Positions 36,296 to 45,815 of a stretch of 64,000 nt of DNA are shown piece by piece (the stretch's first letter is position 1; every line of letters begins with the position of its first letter). A program made the translations under genes and the position numbers. The notes under the pieces were generated by a model. That model worked only from the letters and a program-made list of their open reading frames with translations, had not been told where the DNA came from and did no database searches. Origin of the DNA: Alteromonas sp. C1M14 (GTDB lineage: Bacteria > Pseudomonadota > Gammaproteobacteria > Enterobacterales > Alteromonadaceae); assembly GCF_018860965.1 (NCBI RefSeq), contig NZ_JAHKQF010000008.1:62001-126000 (forward strand), given 5' to 3'.

Positions 36296-39073
36296 ATGCA
36301 CCACGCGCGCCCCACAGTGATTTCGGTTAAGTCTTCCTCTCAGCCTAATGTCAGGACACCGACGCTGGCACAAACGACTTGTCCGTACTGTGGGGTCGGG
36401 TGTGGGGTAGATGTGACCTTGCAACATGCTCACAACGGCGGCTGTAGGGCCACAGCCGTAACCGGTACACCAGAACACCCGGCGAATTTTGGCCGTTTGT
36501 GTGTCAAAGGGGCAAACCTGTTAGAAACCAACGATCTTACCCATCGTTTACTGACCCCACGTGTGAATAATAAGCCTGCTTCTTGGGATGAGGCCACCTC
36601 AGCCATTGCGGATAAAATGGCCGCGGTTATACAGCAGTATGGGCCCGACGCCGTGGCGTTTTATGTTTCTGGGCAGCTACTCACAGAAGATTACTATGTG
36701 GCCAACAAGTTAATGAAAGGCTATATAGGCAGTGCCAATATAGATACTAATTCCCGCCTTTGTATGTCATCGGCGGTGGCGTCTTACAAACGGGCATTTG
36801 GCGAAGACATAGTGCCTTGTGATTACGCCGATTTAGAAGCTACCGATTTACTGATATTTGTTGGCAGCAACGCAGCCTGGACCCATCCGGTGCTGTTTCA
36901 GCGTATTGAGCGGGCTAAACGTGGTAACCCCAACATGAAGATCATGCTTGTGGATCCCCGTTCAACCGATACCGCGACACTGGTCGATTGTCATCTTGCG
37001 ATAAAACCCGGTACCGATGCCGTCCTATTTAACGGTTTATTGCGTTATCTCGCCCTGCATCATTATTTAGATGAGGGGTTTATTGGTGAATCGACTCTGG
37101 GGCTTGATGAGGCACTATCGAGTGCATCGGCATATACCCCACAGCAGGTAGCTGATGAATGTGATGTGCCTTTAGCCGATGTATTGGCGTTTTACGACGC
37201 CTATGGAAACAGTCCCACCGCCATTACCTTTTATTCTATGGGCATTAACCAGTCGACCACCGGCACCGACAAAGGCAATGCCATTATTAATTGTCATTTG
37301 GCGTCGGGAAAAATTGGCAAGCTGGGTTGCGGGCCATTTTCTATTACCGGACAACCCAATGCCATGGGCGGACGGGAAGTGGGTGGCCTTGCCAATATGC
37401 TGGCTGCCCATATGGATATTGATAACCCGGTTCACACCGAACGAGTGCAGCGTTTTTGGCAATCCCCCACCATCGCCAGCAAGCCAGGCTTAAAAGCGGT
37501 GGATCTGTTTAAACGAATGCAGGAAGGCAAGATTAAATTTGTTTGGATCATGGCCACCAACCCTGTGGTGAGTATGCCCAATAGGCAAGAGGTTGAATCG
37601 GCCTTACGTCAATGTGAGCTGGTGGTGGTGTCAGATATTGTCGATAACAACGACACCCTTAATTTTGCCCATATTGCCCTGCCTGCCACCGGATGGTCAG
37701 AGAAAAACGGCACAGTAACCAATTCAGAGCGTCGCATCTCCCGGCAACGGGGTATTTTGCCCGCCCCGGGTGAAGCGAAACACGACTGGCAAGCCCTCTG
37801 TGAGGTAGCCAAGAAACTGGGCTTTGAGGAAGGGTTTACCTACACTCACCCGGCTCAAATTTTCCAAGAACATGCGGCACTTACCGCCTTTGAAAATGAA
37901 GGCGAGCGGGCCTTGAATCTGGCGGGTTTAACGGCGCTTTCACTACGAGAATACGACAATTTACGGTCCGTTCAATGGCCGGTGTTAACCGCCAAACCAA
38001 CAACGACCCAACCCCGTCTGTTTGCCGATGGTCGTTTTTATACGAATACTGGACGGGCGCGGTTTATCCCCATTACCCCCAAAGAGCCAGCGCAGCAAAC
38101 CTCAAGTGCCTATCCCTTTTTACTTAATTCCGGCCGTAGCCGGGATCAATGGCACACCATGACGCGAACAGGTAAAGCGCCCACCTTGTTAAAGCATGCG
38201 GCTTTTGCCGCGTTATCTATGCACCCACAAGATTGTGCCGAATTAGGGCTTAGCGATAACAGTCTGGTGGCCGTTGAAAGTGCAGTGAGTGGTAAAAAGC
38301 CCATGATCCTGCCCATCGTTATGGATGATAAATTACGCCAGCAGACCTGTTTTGCCCCTATTCATTGGTCGGCGGTGTGGGGCTCTCATTTGACCTTGGG
38401 TGCCATGTTTGATGGTGCTTGTGATAGGGTTTCAGGTCAACCAGAATTAAAGCAGGGGGCTGTATCTGTGCGCCCTGTTACCTATGCCTATGAGGGGCAG
38501 ATGGTATGCGCCGTTCCTGCATTACAGTCCAAGTTATGTGCGGCATTCGACTATTGGGCAAAAACCACATTAACGCAAGGGGAAGGGGTACGTATTGCCA
38601 CGGATAGTGCCTTGGTCGATATTGAGAAAGCCCTGATTAGTCAATTCCCCGAACAATGGGTTATCACCGGCGTTAAAAGCGCGCAAAACCTGGTACTGAT
38701 TGCCCAAAGCAACAACCGATTACAATTTGCTCTGTGGTTAAATTCTCTCTATGCACCGCTCCCTTTTGATTGGTTAGAGGATTGCTTAGGCCAAAGTGAA
38801 TTAGCGGATGATGCCTTAGCCGCCATGCTTCGCAGCACCGCCGATGACACCTTTTTACAAGGCAAAGTGGTCTGTAGCTGTTTTTCTGTGCGAGAAAAAA
38901 CCATTGAAACGGCCATAAACGAGGGCTGTGATTCTGTCGAGGCCTTAGGCGAAACCCTTAAATGTGGTACCAATTGTGGCTCTTGTAAGCCCGAGCTGAA
39001 AACCCTTCTTGATAAAACCCGTTCAACGATACCGGTTAAAGCGGTAACCAAAGAGGTAATACTTCATGATTAA
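36296..39073 (+). CDS. nasA: Assimilatory nitrate reductase catalytic subunit
   Basis: A 925-residue molybdopterin oxidoreductase that reduces nitrate to nitrite in the cytoplasm. The N-terminal [4Fe-4S] cysteines lie in CPYCGVGCG (from residue 29) and GRLCVKG. The Mo-bisMGD domains fill residues 50-720. A C-terminal BFD-like [2Fe-2S] domain (about 858-905, CSCFSV and CGTNCGSCK) replaces a separate electron carrier, as in Klebsiella NasA. It starts 26 bases after nirD. Its stop overlaps the cobA start by 8 bases. It needs MoCo from the mobA gene at 45.8 kb. Confidence 0.96.
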   Translation: MHHARPTVISVKSSSQPNVRTPTLAQTTCPYCGVGCGVDVTLQHAHNGGCRATAVTGTPEHPANFGRLCVKGANLLETNDLTHRLLTPRVNNKPASWDEATSAIADKMAAVIQQYGPDAVAFYVSGQLLTEDYYVANKLMKGYIGSANIDTNSRLCMSSAVASYKRAFGEDIVPCDYADLEATDLLIFVGSNAAWTHPVLFQRIERAKRGNPNMKIMLVDPRSTDTATLVDCHLAIKPGTDAVLFNGLLRYLALHHYLDEGFIGESTLGLDEALSSASAYTPQQVADECDVPLADVLAFYDAYGNSPTAITFYSMGINQSTTGTDKGNAIINCHLASGKIGKLGCGPFSITGQPNAMGGREVGGLANMLAAHMDIDNPVHTERVQRFWQSPTIASKPGLKAVDLFKRMQEGKIKFVWIMATNPVVSMPNRQEVESALRQCELVVVSDIVDNNDTLNFAHIALPATGWSEKNGTVTNSERRISRQRGILPAPGEAKHDWQALCEVAKKLGFEEGFTYTHPAQIFQEHAALTAFENEGERALNLAGLTALSLREYDNLRSVQWPVLTAKPTTTQPRLFADGRFYTNTGRARFIPITPKEPAQQTSSAYPFLLNSGRSRDQWHTMTRTGKAPTLLKHAAFAALSMHPQDCAELGLSDNSLVAVESAVSGKKPMILPIVMDDKLRQQTCFAPIHWSAVWGSHLTLGAMFDGACDRVSGQPELKQGAVSVRPVTYAYEGQMVCAVPALQSKLCAAFDYWAKTTLTQGEGVRIATDSALVDIEKALISQFPEQWVITGVKSAQNLVLIAQSNNRLQFALWLNSLYAPLPFDWLEDCLGQSELADDALAAMLRSTADDTFLQGKVVCSCFSVREKTIETAINEGCDSVEALGETLKCGTNCGSCKPELKTLLDKTRSTIPVKAVTKEVILHD

Positions 39074-39953
39074 TTCAACAGCGATTAAATTTCCGTTTCT
39101 TATTTTCCGCAAACGACTTAATCGAAAGGCGGCGCAAACGCCTACTGGTAACCTCTTACATGCAGATAATACTGCGGGTAAACCCGGTCAGGTATTCATT
39201 GTTGGCGCAGGTCCGGGGGATGCTGAGTTACTCACCATTAAAGCGTGGAAATGTTTACAGCAAGCGGATGTGGTGTTATTCGACTGGTTGGTGGATAAAT
39301 CAGTATTGGCTGAAATTCCTCGCCATGTAAAAACCGAATTCGTTGGTAAGCGTTCTGGGCAACATTCCATGGTGCAACAAGATATTTGCACACGCATGGT
39401 GGCGTTAGCCTCATCGGGCTTAAAGGTGGTACGTCTCAAAGGGGGCGATCCTGCGGTATTTGCCCGCACCACCGAGGAAACGGCAGCCTTACAACAAGCT
39501 AATATTCCTTTTGCTATTGTCCCTGGGATCACCGCCGCATCGGGGGCTTCTGCCTATACCGGGATCCCGTTGACAGAACGCAACTGTGCCCAGTCTGTCA
39601 CCCTTGCCACTGCACACTTTAAAGATCCGGAAAAAATGCCTGATTGGCACAGTCTGGCTAAAGCGACAAAGACGCAGACGGTGGTGATCTATATGGGGCT
39701 ATCTCGCCTTAAAGAGATAGCGGAAAACTTGTCATCAAGGGGCGTAGCTGAAGATTTTCCGGTCGCGGTGGTAGAGAACGCCTGTTGTTCGAATCAACAG
39801 GTGATTGCCGGTAACCTAGCGGACATTGCTGATAAAGTACAAGGGGCTAAGTTGACAGGTCCTGCTTTGTTGATCTTTGGAGAGGTGGTAAAGTCTCGCC
39901 AACAGGTCTCATTGCAGTTACTTCAACAGGTCACCCATGTCACAGGTTTTTAG
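39066..39953 (+). CDS. cobA: Uroporphyrinogen-III C-methyltransferase
   Basis: A 295-residue SUMT enzyme. It methylates uroporphyrinogen III twice to precorrin-2, the route to the siroheme used by NirB. Typical motifs are VFIVGAGPGDAELLT near residue 40, VRLKGGDPAVFAR near 120 and the PGITAASGASAY loop near 155. It has no CysG-type dehydrogenase/ferrochelatase domain, so those steps are elsewhere. The N-terminal 35 residues are an extra charged/aromatic extension. It overlaps nasA at its start and the next gene at its end by 17 bases. Confidence 0.94.
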   Translation: MINSTAIKFPFLIFRKRLNRKAAQTPTGNLLHADNTAGKPGQVFIVGAGPGDAELLTIKAWKCLQQADVVLFDWLVDKSVLAEIPRHVKTEFVGKRSGQHSMVQQDICTRMVALASSGLKVVRLKGGDPAVFARTTEETAALQQANIPFAIVPGITAASGASAYTGIPLTERNCAQSVTLATAHFKDPEKMPDWHSLAKATKTQTVVIYMGLSRLKEIAENLSSRGVAEDFPVAVVENACCSNQQVIAGNLADIADKVQGAKLTGPALLIFGEVVKSRQQVSLQLLQQVTHVTGF

Positions 39954-40938
39954 TCAATACATCAAAATTATCGGGAAGGGACAAAAAGGCAGCCGTAGCC
40001 TTACCCAAGAAGAAGCGTATACCGCAATGAAAATGCTGCTAGCCGGCGAAGTCACCGGTGATCAACGTGGCGCTTTTCTCATGTTATTACGTACCCGGGA
40101 AGAAACCCCCGAAGAAGTTATCGGTTTTGTTCAGGCCTGCCGAGAACTGTTACCTGATGCCCTAGCCAGCATAAATCCTATGCTCGATATTGGCTGCTAT
40201 GCCGGTAAGCGCCGCCAATTACCCTGGTATCTTTTATCTGTGGCGTGTCTTGCCCAACAAGGTATCTCTGTTTTTATGCATGGTGCCCACGAACCGGGTT
40301 CCGGTCGGCTTTATGCTTCTCATGTGTTGCCGGCACTCGGCTTACCGGCGGCGCAAAGTATTGCCCAAGGGGAAAGCCAATTAGCCAAGTATAACGTCAG
40401 TTATTTAGATTTAGGGGTGGTACTGCCGCCGTTAAATACGTTAATCAAACTTCGCGAAGTATTTGCGTTGCGCTCTTGTGCCAACACCTTAGCAAGACTG
40501 CTCAATCCGTCGCTAGCCCCCTACAATGTTCAAGGGGTTTATCACATGCACCTTGATCACAAGCATCAGCGAGTCAATGAAGCTTTTAACCATTTTGATG
40601 CCTTGTGTTTTCGTGGCGATGGTGGTGATCCTGAAGTGAACAGTGAACGGCCAACAGAGTTATTTTTTACCCGAAAAGGACACACCGAGGTGGTGACCTT
40701 GCCAGAAATGGCCCAAGCTTGGGCAGTGAAGGATAAAGCCATGGATGTTAATCATATGCTGGCTTTTTGGCGGGGTGAAGAAGAACATAAGTACGGTGCT
40801 CAGGCTGTCAAAGCAACATTGGTCAGTTACTTAATGCTGGTGAAAGGGTTGGATTTAGCCGAAGCCTTAAGCTTGGCACAAGAGTTTTGGGATAACCGCC
40901 ACCGACAAGTATTGCCTTTTCACCCTATTGGCGCTTAA
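39937..40938 (+). CDS. TrpD2/YbiB-family phosphoribosyltransferase-like protein
   Basis: A 333-residue member of the nucleoside phosphorylase-like glycosyltransferase family 3, close to E. coli YbiB (TrpD2). Visible text is LTQEEAYTAMKMLLAGEVTGDQRGAFLMLLR and a central MHGAHEPGSGR loop. YbiB-type proteins bind nucleic acids and lack anthranilate phosphoribosyltransferase activity. The link to nitrate assimilation is common but unexplained. The start overlaps cobA by 17 bases, so it is the last gene of the nirBD-nasA-cobA unit. No terminator is obvious before the next unit. Confidence 0.85.
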   Translation: MSQVFSQYIKIIGKGQKGSRSLTQEEAYTAMKMLLAGEVTGDQRGAFLMLLRTREETPEEVIGFVQACRELLPDALASINPMLDIGCYAGKRRQLPWYLLSVACLAQQGISVFMHGAHEPGSGRLYASHVLPALGLPAAQSIAQGESQLAKYNVSYLDLGVVLPPLNTLIKLREVFALRSCANTLARLLNPSLAPYNVQGVYHMHLDHKHQRVNEAFNHFDALCFRGDGGDPEVNSERPTELFFTRKGHTEVVTLPEMAQAWAVKDKAMDVNHMLAFWRGEEEHKYGAQAVKATLVSYLMLVKGLDLAEALSLAQEFWDNRHRQVLPFHPIGA

Positions 40939-40975
40939 AGGCTGCATCATCAGTGAGCAACGTCAGACGTGATTT

Positions 40976-40992
40976 TGCACTACCTTGATACA
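40976..40992 (+). promoter_or_regulatory. NtrC-like site upstream of nitrate ABC unit
   Basis: TGCACT, then GATACA after 5 bases: a 17-base match to TGCACY-N5-RGTGCA with two clear mismatches in the right half, centred about 97 bases before the predicted start. A second site two turns away is not convincing. Confidence 0.45.
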
Positions 40993-41054
40993 CGAGGCCT
41001 AAGATATTCACTACAGTTTTTAATAACTAACTGAAAAATATGATTAATTAATAT

Positions 41055-41070
41055 TGGCACTGTTGATGCT
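41055..41070 (+). promoter_or_regulatory. Sigma-54 promoter of nitrate ABC transporter unit
   Basis: TTGGCAC, then ATGCT, with GG (41056-41057) and GC (41068-41069) exactly 10 bases apart. The -24 half is perfect and the -12 half has one change. The predicted start near 41081 gives a leader of about 158 bases. Confidence 0.6.
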
Positions 41071-41105
41071 TTATATAAATTAAGCGGCAGCATAAAAGAA
41101 TAAAA

Positions 41106-41119
41106 ACGCTTTCAAGCGT
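41106..41119 (+). other. Upstream leader hairpin before nitrate ABC attenuator
   Basis: ACGCT/AGCGT with loop TTCA, in the same relative place as the hairpin at 33232-33250 of leader 2. Role unknown. Confidence 0.35.
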
Positions 41120-41149
41120 ACCAAGCTGTCACCACAACATTATGATTCA

Positions 41150-41221
41150 TACATCTTAGGATGTACGGCAACGAAGCCCACCAGGTTAATGGTCAAACAT
41201 TAACCTGGTGGGTTTTTTTTT
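41150..41221 (+). promoter_or_regulatory. ANTAR-type attenuator leader 3 (nitrate ABC transporter)
   Basis: Hairpin P1 is TACAT/ATGTA (41150-41165). P2 is GGC-AACGAA-GCC (41167-41178), identical to leader 2. Then comes a 15-bp perfect terminator stem (41177-41191 with 41198-41212, starting CCCACCAGG) and nine T. The P2 arm overlaps the first bases of the terminator stem. The transporter ATG is 18 bases beyond. Confidence 0.8.
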
Positions 41222-41238
41222 GGCTAAGAGGAATACAC

Positions 41239-42642
41239 ATGAATGCGTTAACACCCTTACGCGGTTTAACCCACAAAGTAAAAACGCTGGCGTCAGCGCT
41301 GGTAATGTCAATTACCTTAACGGGGATAAGCTCGCCTTCAATGGCGGCAGATAAAATCGACTGGCCAGAAAAAGAAGAACTCAAATTTGGTTTTATTAAA
41401 CTGACTGACATGGCGCCGCTGGCCATTGCGTACGAAAAAGGTTTCTTCGAAGATGAAGGCTTGTACGTCACCCTAGAAGCCCAAGCAAACTGGAAGGTGT
41501 TACTTGACCGCGTCATCGATGGTGAACTCGATGGCGCCCATATGTTGGCCGGTCAACCCTTAGGTGCCACCATTGGTTTTGGTACCGAGGCCCATATCAT
41601 CACTGCATTTAGTATGGATCTCAACGGCAATGGCATTACGGTTTCCAACGAGATTTGGCAGCAAATGAAAACCCATATGCCAATGGAAAATGGCAAGCCG
41701 GTGCATCCAGTGAAAGCCGATTACCTAAAACCTGTGGTAGATAAATACCGTGATGAAGGTAAAGCGTTTAAAATGGGCATGGTATTCCCCGTTTCTACCC
41801 ACAATTACGAACTGCGCTATTGGTTAGCCGCCGGTGGTATTCACCCCGGTTACTACGCCCCCCACAAAGGTGATACATCAGGACAAATAGACGCACAAGC
41901 TCTGTTGTCTGTAACCCCTCCGCCGCAAATGCCAGCCACCATGGAAGCCGGCACTATCTATGGCTATTGTGTTGGTGAGCCGTGGAATCAGCAAGCGGTG
42001 TTTAAAGGCATTGGCGTGCCGGTGATCACGGATTACGAGATTTGGAAAAATAACCCAGAAAAAGTATTTGGCGTAAGTAGTACCTGGGCAGAAAAGTACC
42101 CTAACACCCATTTGCGAGTGGTTAAAGCCATGATCCGAGCTGCCATGTGGTTGGATGAAAACAACAACGCAAACCGTCCTGAAGCGGTAAAAATTCTAGC
42201 TAAAAGCACCTACGTAGGGGCTGATGAAGCAGTGTTGGCAAACAGTATGACTGGCACCTTCGAATACGAGAAAGGGGATAAGCGAGAGGTACCGGATTTC
42301 AACGTATTTTTCCGCTATAACGCCACCTATCCTTATTACAGTGATGCCATTTGGTATTTAACCCAGATGCGTCGTTGGGGGCAGATTCCTGAAGGAAAAC
42401 CCGACAGCTGGTATATGGATATGGCGAAGAAAGTTTACCGTCCTGATATCTATGCCGTGGCGGCAAAAGCTTTAATTGCTGAAGGTAAAGCGGATGCGGC
42501 AGACTTTCCTGACTTTGACACAGAAAGCGGCTTTAAACCGCCACAAAAAGAGTTTATCGATGGGGTGACTTATGACGGAACCCAGCCTAATGCCTACCTT
42601 GAGAAATTTGGGATCGGCCTGAAAGGCGACACGGTTCTTTAA
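41239..42642 (+). CDS. nrtA: Nitrate ABC transporter substrate-binding protein
   Basis: A 467-residue binding protein of the NrtA/CmpA/NasF family. It has a signal peptide (cleavage near residue 35, SPSMA-AD) and text such as [31 protein letters not shown] and [13 protein letters not shown], typical of nitrate/nitrite binders. The start at 41239 follows AGAGGA. The frame continues back through the attenuator, but that reading is not real. It heads the unit nrtA-nrtB-nrtC-porin-mobA. Cyanate or bicarbonate binding is possible in this family, though the neighbours favour nitrate. Confidence 0.93.
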   Translation: MNALTPLRGLTHKVKTLASALVMSITLTGISSPSMAADKIDWPEKEELKFGFIKLTDMAPLAIAYEKGFFEDEGLYVTLEAQANWKVLLDRVIDGELDGAHMLAGQPLGATIGFGTEAHIITAFSMDLNGNGITVSNEIWQQMKTHMPMENGKPVHPVKADYLKPVVDKYRDEGKAFKMGMVFPVSTHNYELRYWLAAGGIHPGYYAPHKGDTSGQIDAQALLSVTPPPQMPATMEAGTIYGYCVGEPWNQQAVFKGIGVPVITDYEIWKNNPEKVFGVSSTWAEKYPNTHLRVVKAMIRAAMWLDENNNANRPEAVKILAKSTYVGADEAVLANSMTGTFEYEKGDKREVPDFNVFFRYNATYPYYSDAIWYLTQMRRWGQIPEGKPDSWYMDMAKKVYRPDIYAVAAKALIAEGKADAADFPDFDTESGFKPPQKEFIDGVTYDGTQPNAYLEKFGIGLKGDTVL

Positions 42643-42664
42643 TTACTAGCACAGGGATATAACT

Positions 42665-43657
42665 ATGAGTAAGTCAGCGTCTTTGGTGACATCTATCGGA
42701 CAGTTTAAAGAAGGAGGCTCGGGCAAAATATTGCTGAGTAGCCTGCAGGCCTTGCTACTACCACTAATTGGACTTTTATTGTTCTTGGCAGTGTGGAACG
42801 GGGTGGCAAAATCCATTGATACCTCGTTAGGACAGTTTCCTGGCCCGGCCCAAGTTTGGACCCAGGCGCTGACACTGATTGATGAACACAGTGCCCAGCG
42901 AGAACAGGCTGAGGCTTTTTATACCCGTCAGGAAGCGCGAAATGCGGCGCGAGTAGAACAGGATCCGTCTTACCAACCTAAGGTGCGTCCTTTCACCGGT
43001 GCGCCCACCTTTTTCGACCAAATCTGGACAAGCCTCTATACCGTGATGATTGGTTTTTTGATTGCCTCGGTAATTGCGGTGCCGGTGGGGATCCTTTGTG
43101 GATTAAGTAAGTCGGCTTACACCGCCATTAACCCCCTTATCCAGCTTTTTAAGCCCGTATCGCCATTAGCCTGGTTGCCGTTAGTTACCATGGTGGTCAG
43201 TGCCCTTTATGTGTCGGACGACCCCATGTTTTCAAAATCCTTTGTGACGTCTGCTTTTACCGTGTCGTTATGTTGTCTGTGGCCCACATTGATCAACACG
43301 GCGGTGGGGGTATCGAATATAGAAAAAGACTTGGTGAACGTGAGCCGAGTATTGCGTCTTAAGCCGCTAACCCACCTGACCAAAATTGTACTACCGGCTT
43401 CCATTCCTATGATTTTTACCGGCTTACGTTTGTCGTTAGGGATTGGTTGGATGGTGCTTATTGCCGCAGAAATGCTGGCGCAAAACCCAGGGCTAGGAAA
43501 GTTTGTTTGGGATGAGTTTCAAAATGGTAGTTCCGAATCCTTAGCGCGCATCATGGTGGCTGTGCTTACCATTGGTGCCATTGGTTTTGTATTAGACCGT
43601 TTAATGTTATCGCTCCAGCGAAAAGTTAGCTGGGATAAAAATAGCGTACTGCGCTGA
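42665..43657 (+). CDS. nrtB: Nitrate ABC transporter permease
   Basis: A 330-residue inner-membrane permease of the NrtB type. The membrane helices start near residue 30 and include the EAA-like loop ASIPMIFTGLRLSLGIGWMVLIAAEM near 245-270. A polar insert of about 50 residues follows the first helix, as in other proteobacterial NrtB proteins. It lies 22 bases after nrtA and 18 bases before the ATPase gene. Confidence 0.93.
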   Translation: MSKSASLVTSIGQFKEGGSGKILLSSLQALLLPLIGLLLFLAVWNGVAKSIDTSLGQFPGPAQVWTQALTLIDEHSAQREQAEAFYTRQEARNAARVEQDPSYQPKVRPFTGAPTFFDQIWTSLYTVMIGFLIASVIAVPVGILCGLSKSAYTAINPLIQLFKPVSPLAWLPLVTMVVSALYVSDDPMFSKSFVTSAFTVSLCCLWPTLINTAVGVSNIEKDLVNVSRVLRLKPLTHLTKIVLPASIPMIFTGLRLSLGIGWMVLIAAEMLAQNPGLGKFVWDEFQNGSSESLARIMVAVLTIGAIGFVLDRLMLSLQRKVSWDKNSVLR

Positions 43658-43675
43658 TCCACAGGAGAATTGACC

Positions 43676-44524
43676 ATGACAGGAAAACACCTTGAACTGA
43701 CACAGGTAGGCATTGACTTTCCTACCCCAAAAGGTCCTTTCACCGCACTGAAAGACGTTAACTTAAAAATCAATAAAGGAGAGTTTATTTCTCTTATTGG
43801 TCACTCTGGTTGCGGTAAGTCCACCGTATTGAATATTGTGGCGGGCTTACATCAAGCCACCAGTGGCGGCGTTATTCTCGATAATGCCGAAGTAAAAGAG
43901 CCCGGCCCAGAGCGCGCGGTGGTGTTTCAAAACCACTCTTTGTTACCTTGGCTAACCGTGTATAAGAACGTTGAGTTGGCCGTAAAGCAAACCTTGCGGG
44001 GAAAAACCAAAGCGCAAATTCGCCAGTGGGTGATGCACAATCTTGAATTGGTGCACATGACCCATGCCGCAGATAAGCTGCCATCGGAAATATCCGGTGG
44101 TATGAAGCAACGGGTAGGGATAGCCCGCGCCCTGGCGATGGAGCCCAAAGTGCTGCTGATGGATGAGCCTTTTGGGGCCCTTGATGCCTTAACCCGTGCC
44201 CATTTACAAGATTCACTGATGGAGATCCACGCCGATCTAGGCAATACGGTGATCATGATCACTCACGATGTGGATGAAGCCGTATTGTTAAGTGATCGCA
44301 TTGTGATGATGACCAATGGTCCAGCGGCGACGGTGGGAGACATTCTGGACGTTAAACTACCTCGACCCAGGGATCGTTTGGCATTGGCGGATAACCCAGA
44401 ATATAACCATTACCGCCATGAAGTGCTCACCTTCCTGTATGAAAAACAGAAAAAGATTGAGCCGGTAGGGAAAAGATCGAGCACAAAAAAAACGCCATCG
44501 TCAAATAAATCCGACGCGGCTTAA
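43676..44524 (+). CDS. nrtC: Nitrate ABC transporter ATPase
   Basis: A 282-residue ABC ATPase (NrtC/NrtD/NasD family). Walker A is GHSGCGKST, the Q loop VFQNHSLLPW, the signature ISGGMKQRVGIARAL (I for L in LSGG), and Walker B VLLMDEPFGALDAL. It has no C-terminal binding-protein domain, so it is of NasD/NrtD size. The C-terminal 20 residues are Lys/Ser-rich. The ATG at 43676 is favoured over a TTG at 43670, because AGGAGA is 8 bases from the former. Confidence 0.93.
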   Translation: MTGKHLELTQVGIDFPTPKGPFTALKDVNLKINKGEFISLIGHSGCGKSTVLNIVAGLHQATSGGVILDNAEVKEPGPERAVVFQNHSLLPWLTVYKNVELAVKQTLRGKTKAQIRQWVMHNLELVHMTHAADKLPSEISGGMKQRVGIARALAMEPKVLLMDEPFGALDALTRAHLQDSLMEIHADLGNTVIMITHDVDEAVLLSDRIVMMTNGPAATVGDILDVKLPRPRDRLALADNPEYNHYRHEVLTFLYEKQKKIEPVGKRSSTKKTPSSNKSDAA

Positions 44525-44612
44525 AATTTCATAAAACACTAAAAAACAAAGGGATAGCCTTGTCAGCAGCATGAGGCGGGCTAGATCTGTCTTAAAAACA
44601 GAGGAACACATA

Positions 44613-45815
44613 ATGAAACGAGCAGCCATGTACCCACGCACTGTTATTGCCATTGCCCTTACCGGTGTCTTATTTCCTGCCACTGCAGCAGATTGGTATG
44701 ATGCGATGAAAGAAACCACGGCCCATGCGGATTTCCGTTTGCGCTATGAATCGGTGGATCAGGATAACGCCCTAAAAGATGCCGATGCGTTGACGTTGCG
44801 AACCTTGGTTGGCATTACCACCGGAAGTTACAATGGGTTTTCACTGACCACTGAGATAGAAGACGTTCGCATTGCCTTTGGTCAGGGAGATTACTCAGTT
44901 CCTCCTGCGAATTACAAAAGCGGTGAGTATTCGGTGATTGCTGATCCTGAAACCACCGAGCTACACCAAGGGTTTGTGCAATTTAAGCAGGATGGCTTTA
45001 CGGTTAAAGCAGGGCGTCAAATCATTGCTTTAGATGGCCATCGCTTTGTTGGTCATGTGGGATGGCGACAGGATTGGCAAACCTTTGATGCTGTGACGGC
45101 AAAATACAGTGAAGAGAATTGGTCGGTATTTTACGGATTTATTGGCCAACGTAATCGTATTTTTGCCGAGGATGGCGATTTAGACAGTAAAGATCATTTG
45201 TTTAATGGAACCTATAATTCATCGATAGGTAAATTTACTGCCTATGCCTATTTACTCGAAGTGGATAATGATACCGACAATGGGTTAGATACTTATGGTA
45301 TTAGCTACAGTGGTTCCATGGCCACAGACAGCGTAAAATGGCTCTACAGTGGCGAATATGCCACCCAAAGCAGCGACAGTGGTGAAAGCAGTTATGATGC
45401 TGATTACCTTAAATTGGAAGGAGGCGCCGTGGTGTCCGGCATCACAGGTAAGGTCACTTATGAAGTGCTGGGCTCTGACGATGGAGGGTATGGCTTTGCC
45501 ACGCCCTTAGCCACACTGCATAAATTTAACGGTTGGACAGATCAGTTTCTTACAACGCCTGCCCAAGGTTTGGAAGATCTAGTCTTCTCACTTAGCGGCA
45601 AGCTTGGTGGCGGGGCTTGGACCTTGGCCTACCATGATTTTGAGGCTGACAAGGCCAGTGCTGAAATCAGTGACTTAGGTAGTGAATTTAATGCGCAATA
45701 TGTGACTAAGGTGGCAGAACACTTTTCTCTCGGTGTGAAGTACGCTAGCTATTCTGCCGGTGATATCAATGTAGATACTGACAAGTTATGGGTTTGGATA
45801 GGCACTAAATTCTAA
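44613..45815 (+). CDS. Alginate_exp-family outer membrane porin
   Basis: A 400-residue outer membrane beta-barrel. It has a signal peptide (cleavage after PATAA near residue 25), then alternating strands, opening HADFRLRYESVDQDN and ending with terminal phenylalanine (WIGTKF). The text KAGRQIIALDGHRFVGHVGWRQDWQTFDA matches the alginate export (Alginate_exp) family, which includes general and anion porins. Between the nitrate ATPase and mobA it is best seen as an outer membrane route for nitrate. Its stop (TAATG) overlaps the mobA start by one base. Confidence 0.85.
   Translation: MKRAAMYPRTVIAIALTGVLFPATAADWYDAMKETTAHADFRLRYESVDQDNALKDADALTLRTLVGITTGSYNGFSLTTEIEDVRIAFGQGDYSVPPANYKSGEYSVIADPETTELHQGFVQFKQDGFTVKAGRQIIALDGHRFVGHVGWRQDWQTFDAVTAKYSEENWSVFYGFIGQRNRIFAEDGDLDSKDHLFNGTYNSSIGKFTAYAYLLEVDNDTDNGLDTYGISYSGSMATDSVKWLYSGEYATQSSDSGESSYDADYLKLEGGAVVSGITGKVTYEVLGSDDGGYGFATPLATLHKFNGWTDQFLTTPAQGLEDLVFSLSGKLGGGAWTLAYHDFEADKASAEISDLGSEFNAQYVTKVAEHFSLGVKYASYSAGDINVDTDKLWVWIGTKF

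Noticed and set aside
39783-39803. T-loop-like GTTCGAATC with flanking complementary bases (CCTGTTGTTCGAATCAACAGG)
   Set aside because: It looks like a tRNA T-arm but lies within cobA coding sequence, and no acceptor, D or anticodon arms surround it.
41161-41238. N-terminal extension of nrtA reading through the leader
   Set aside because: It is the attenuator hairpin read as protein. The real start at 41239 has AGAGGA and a signal peptide.
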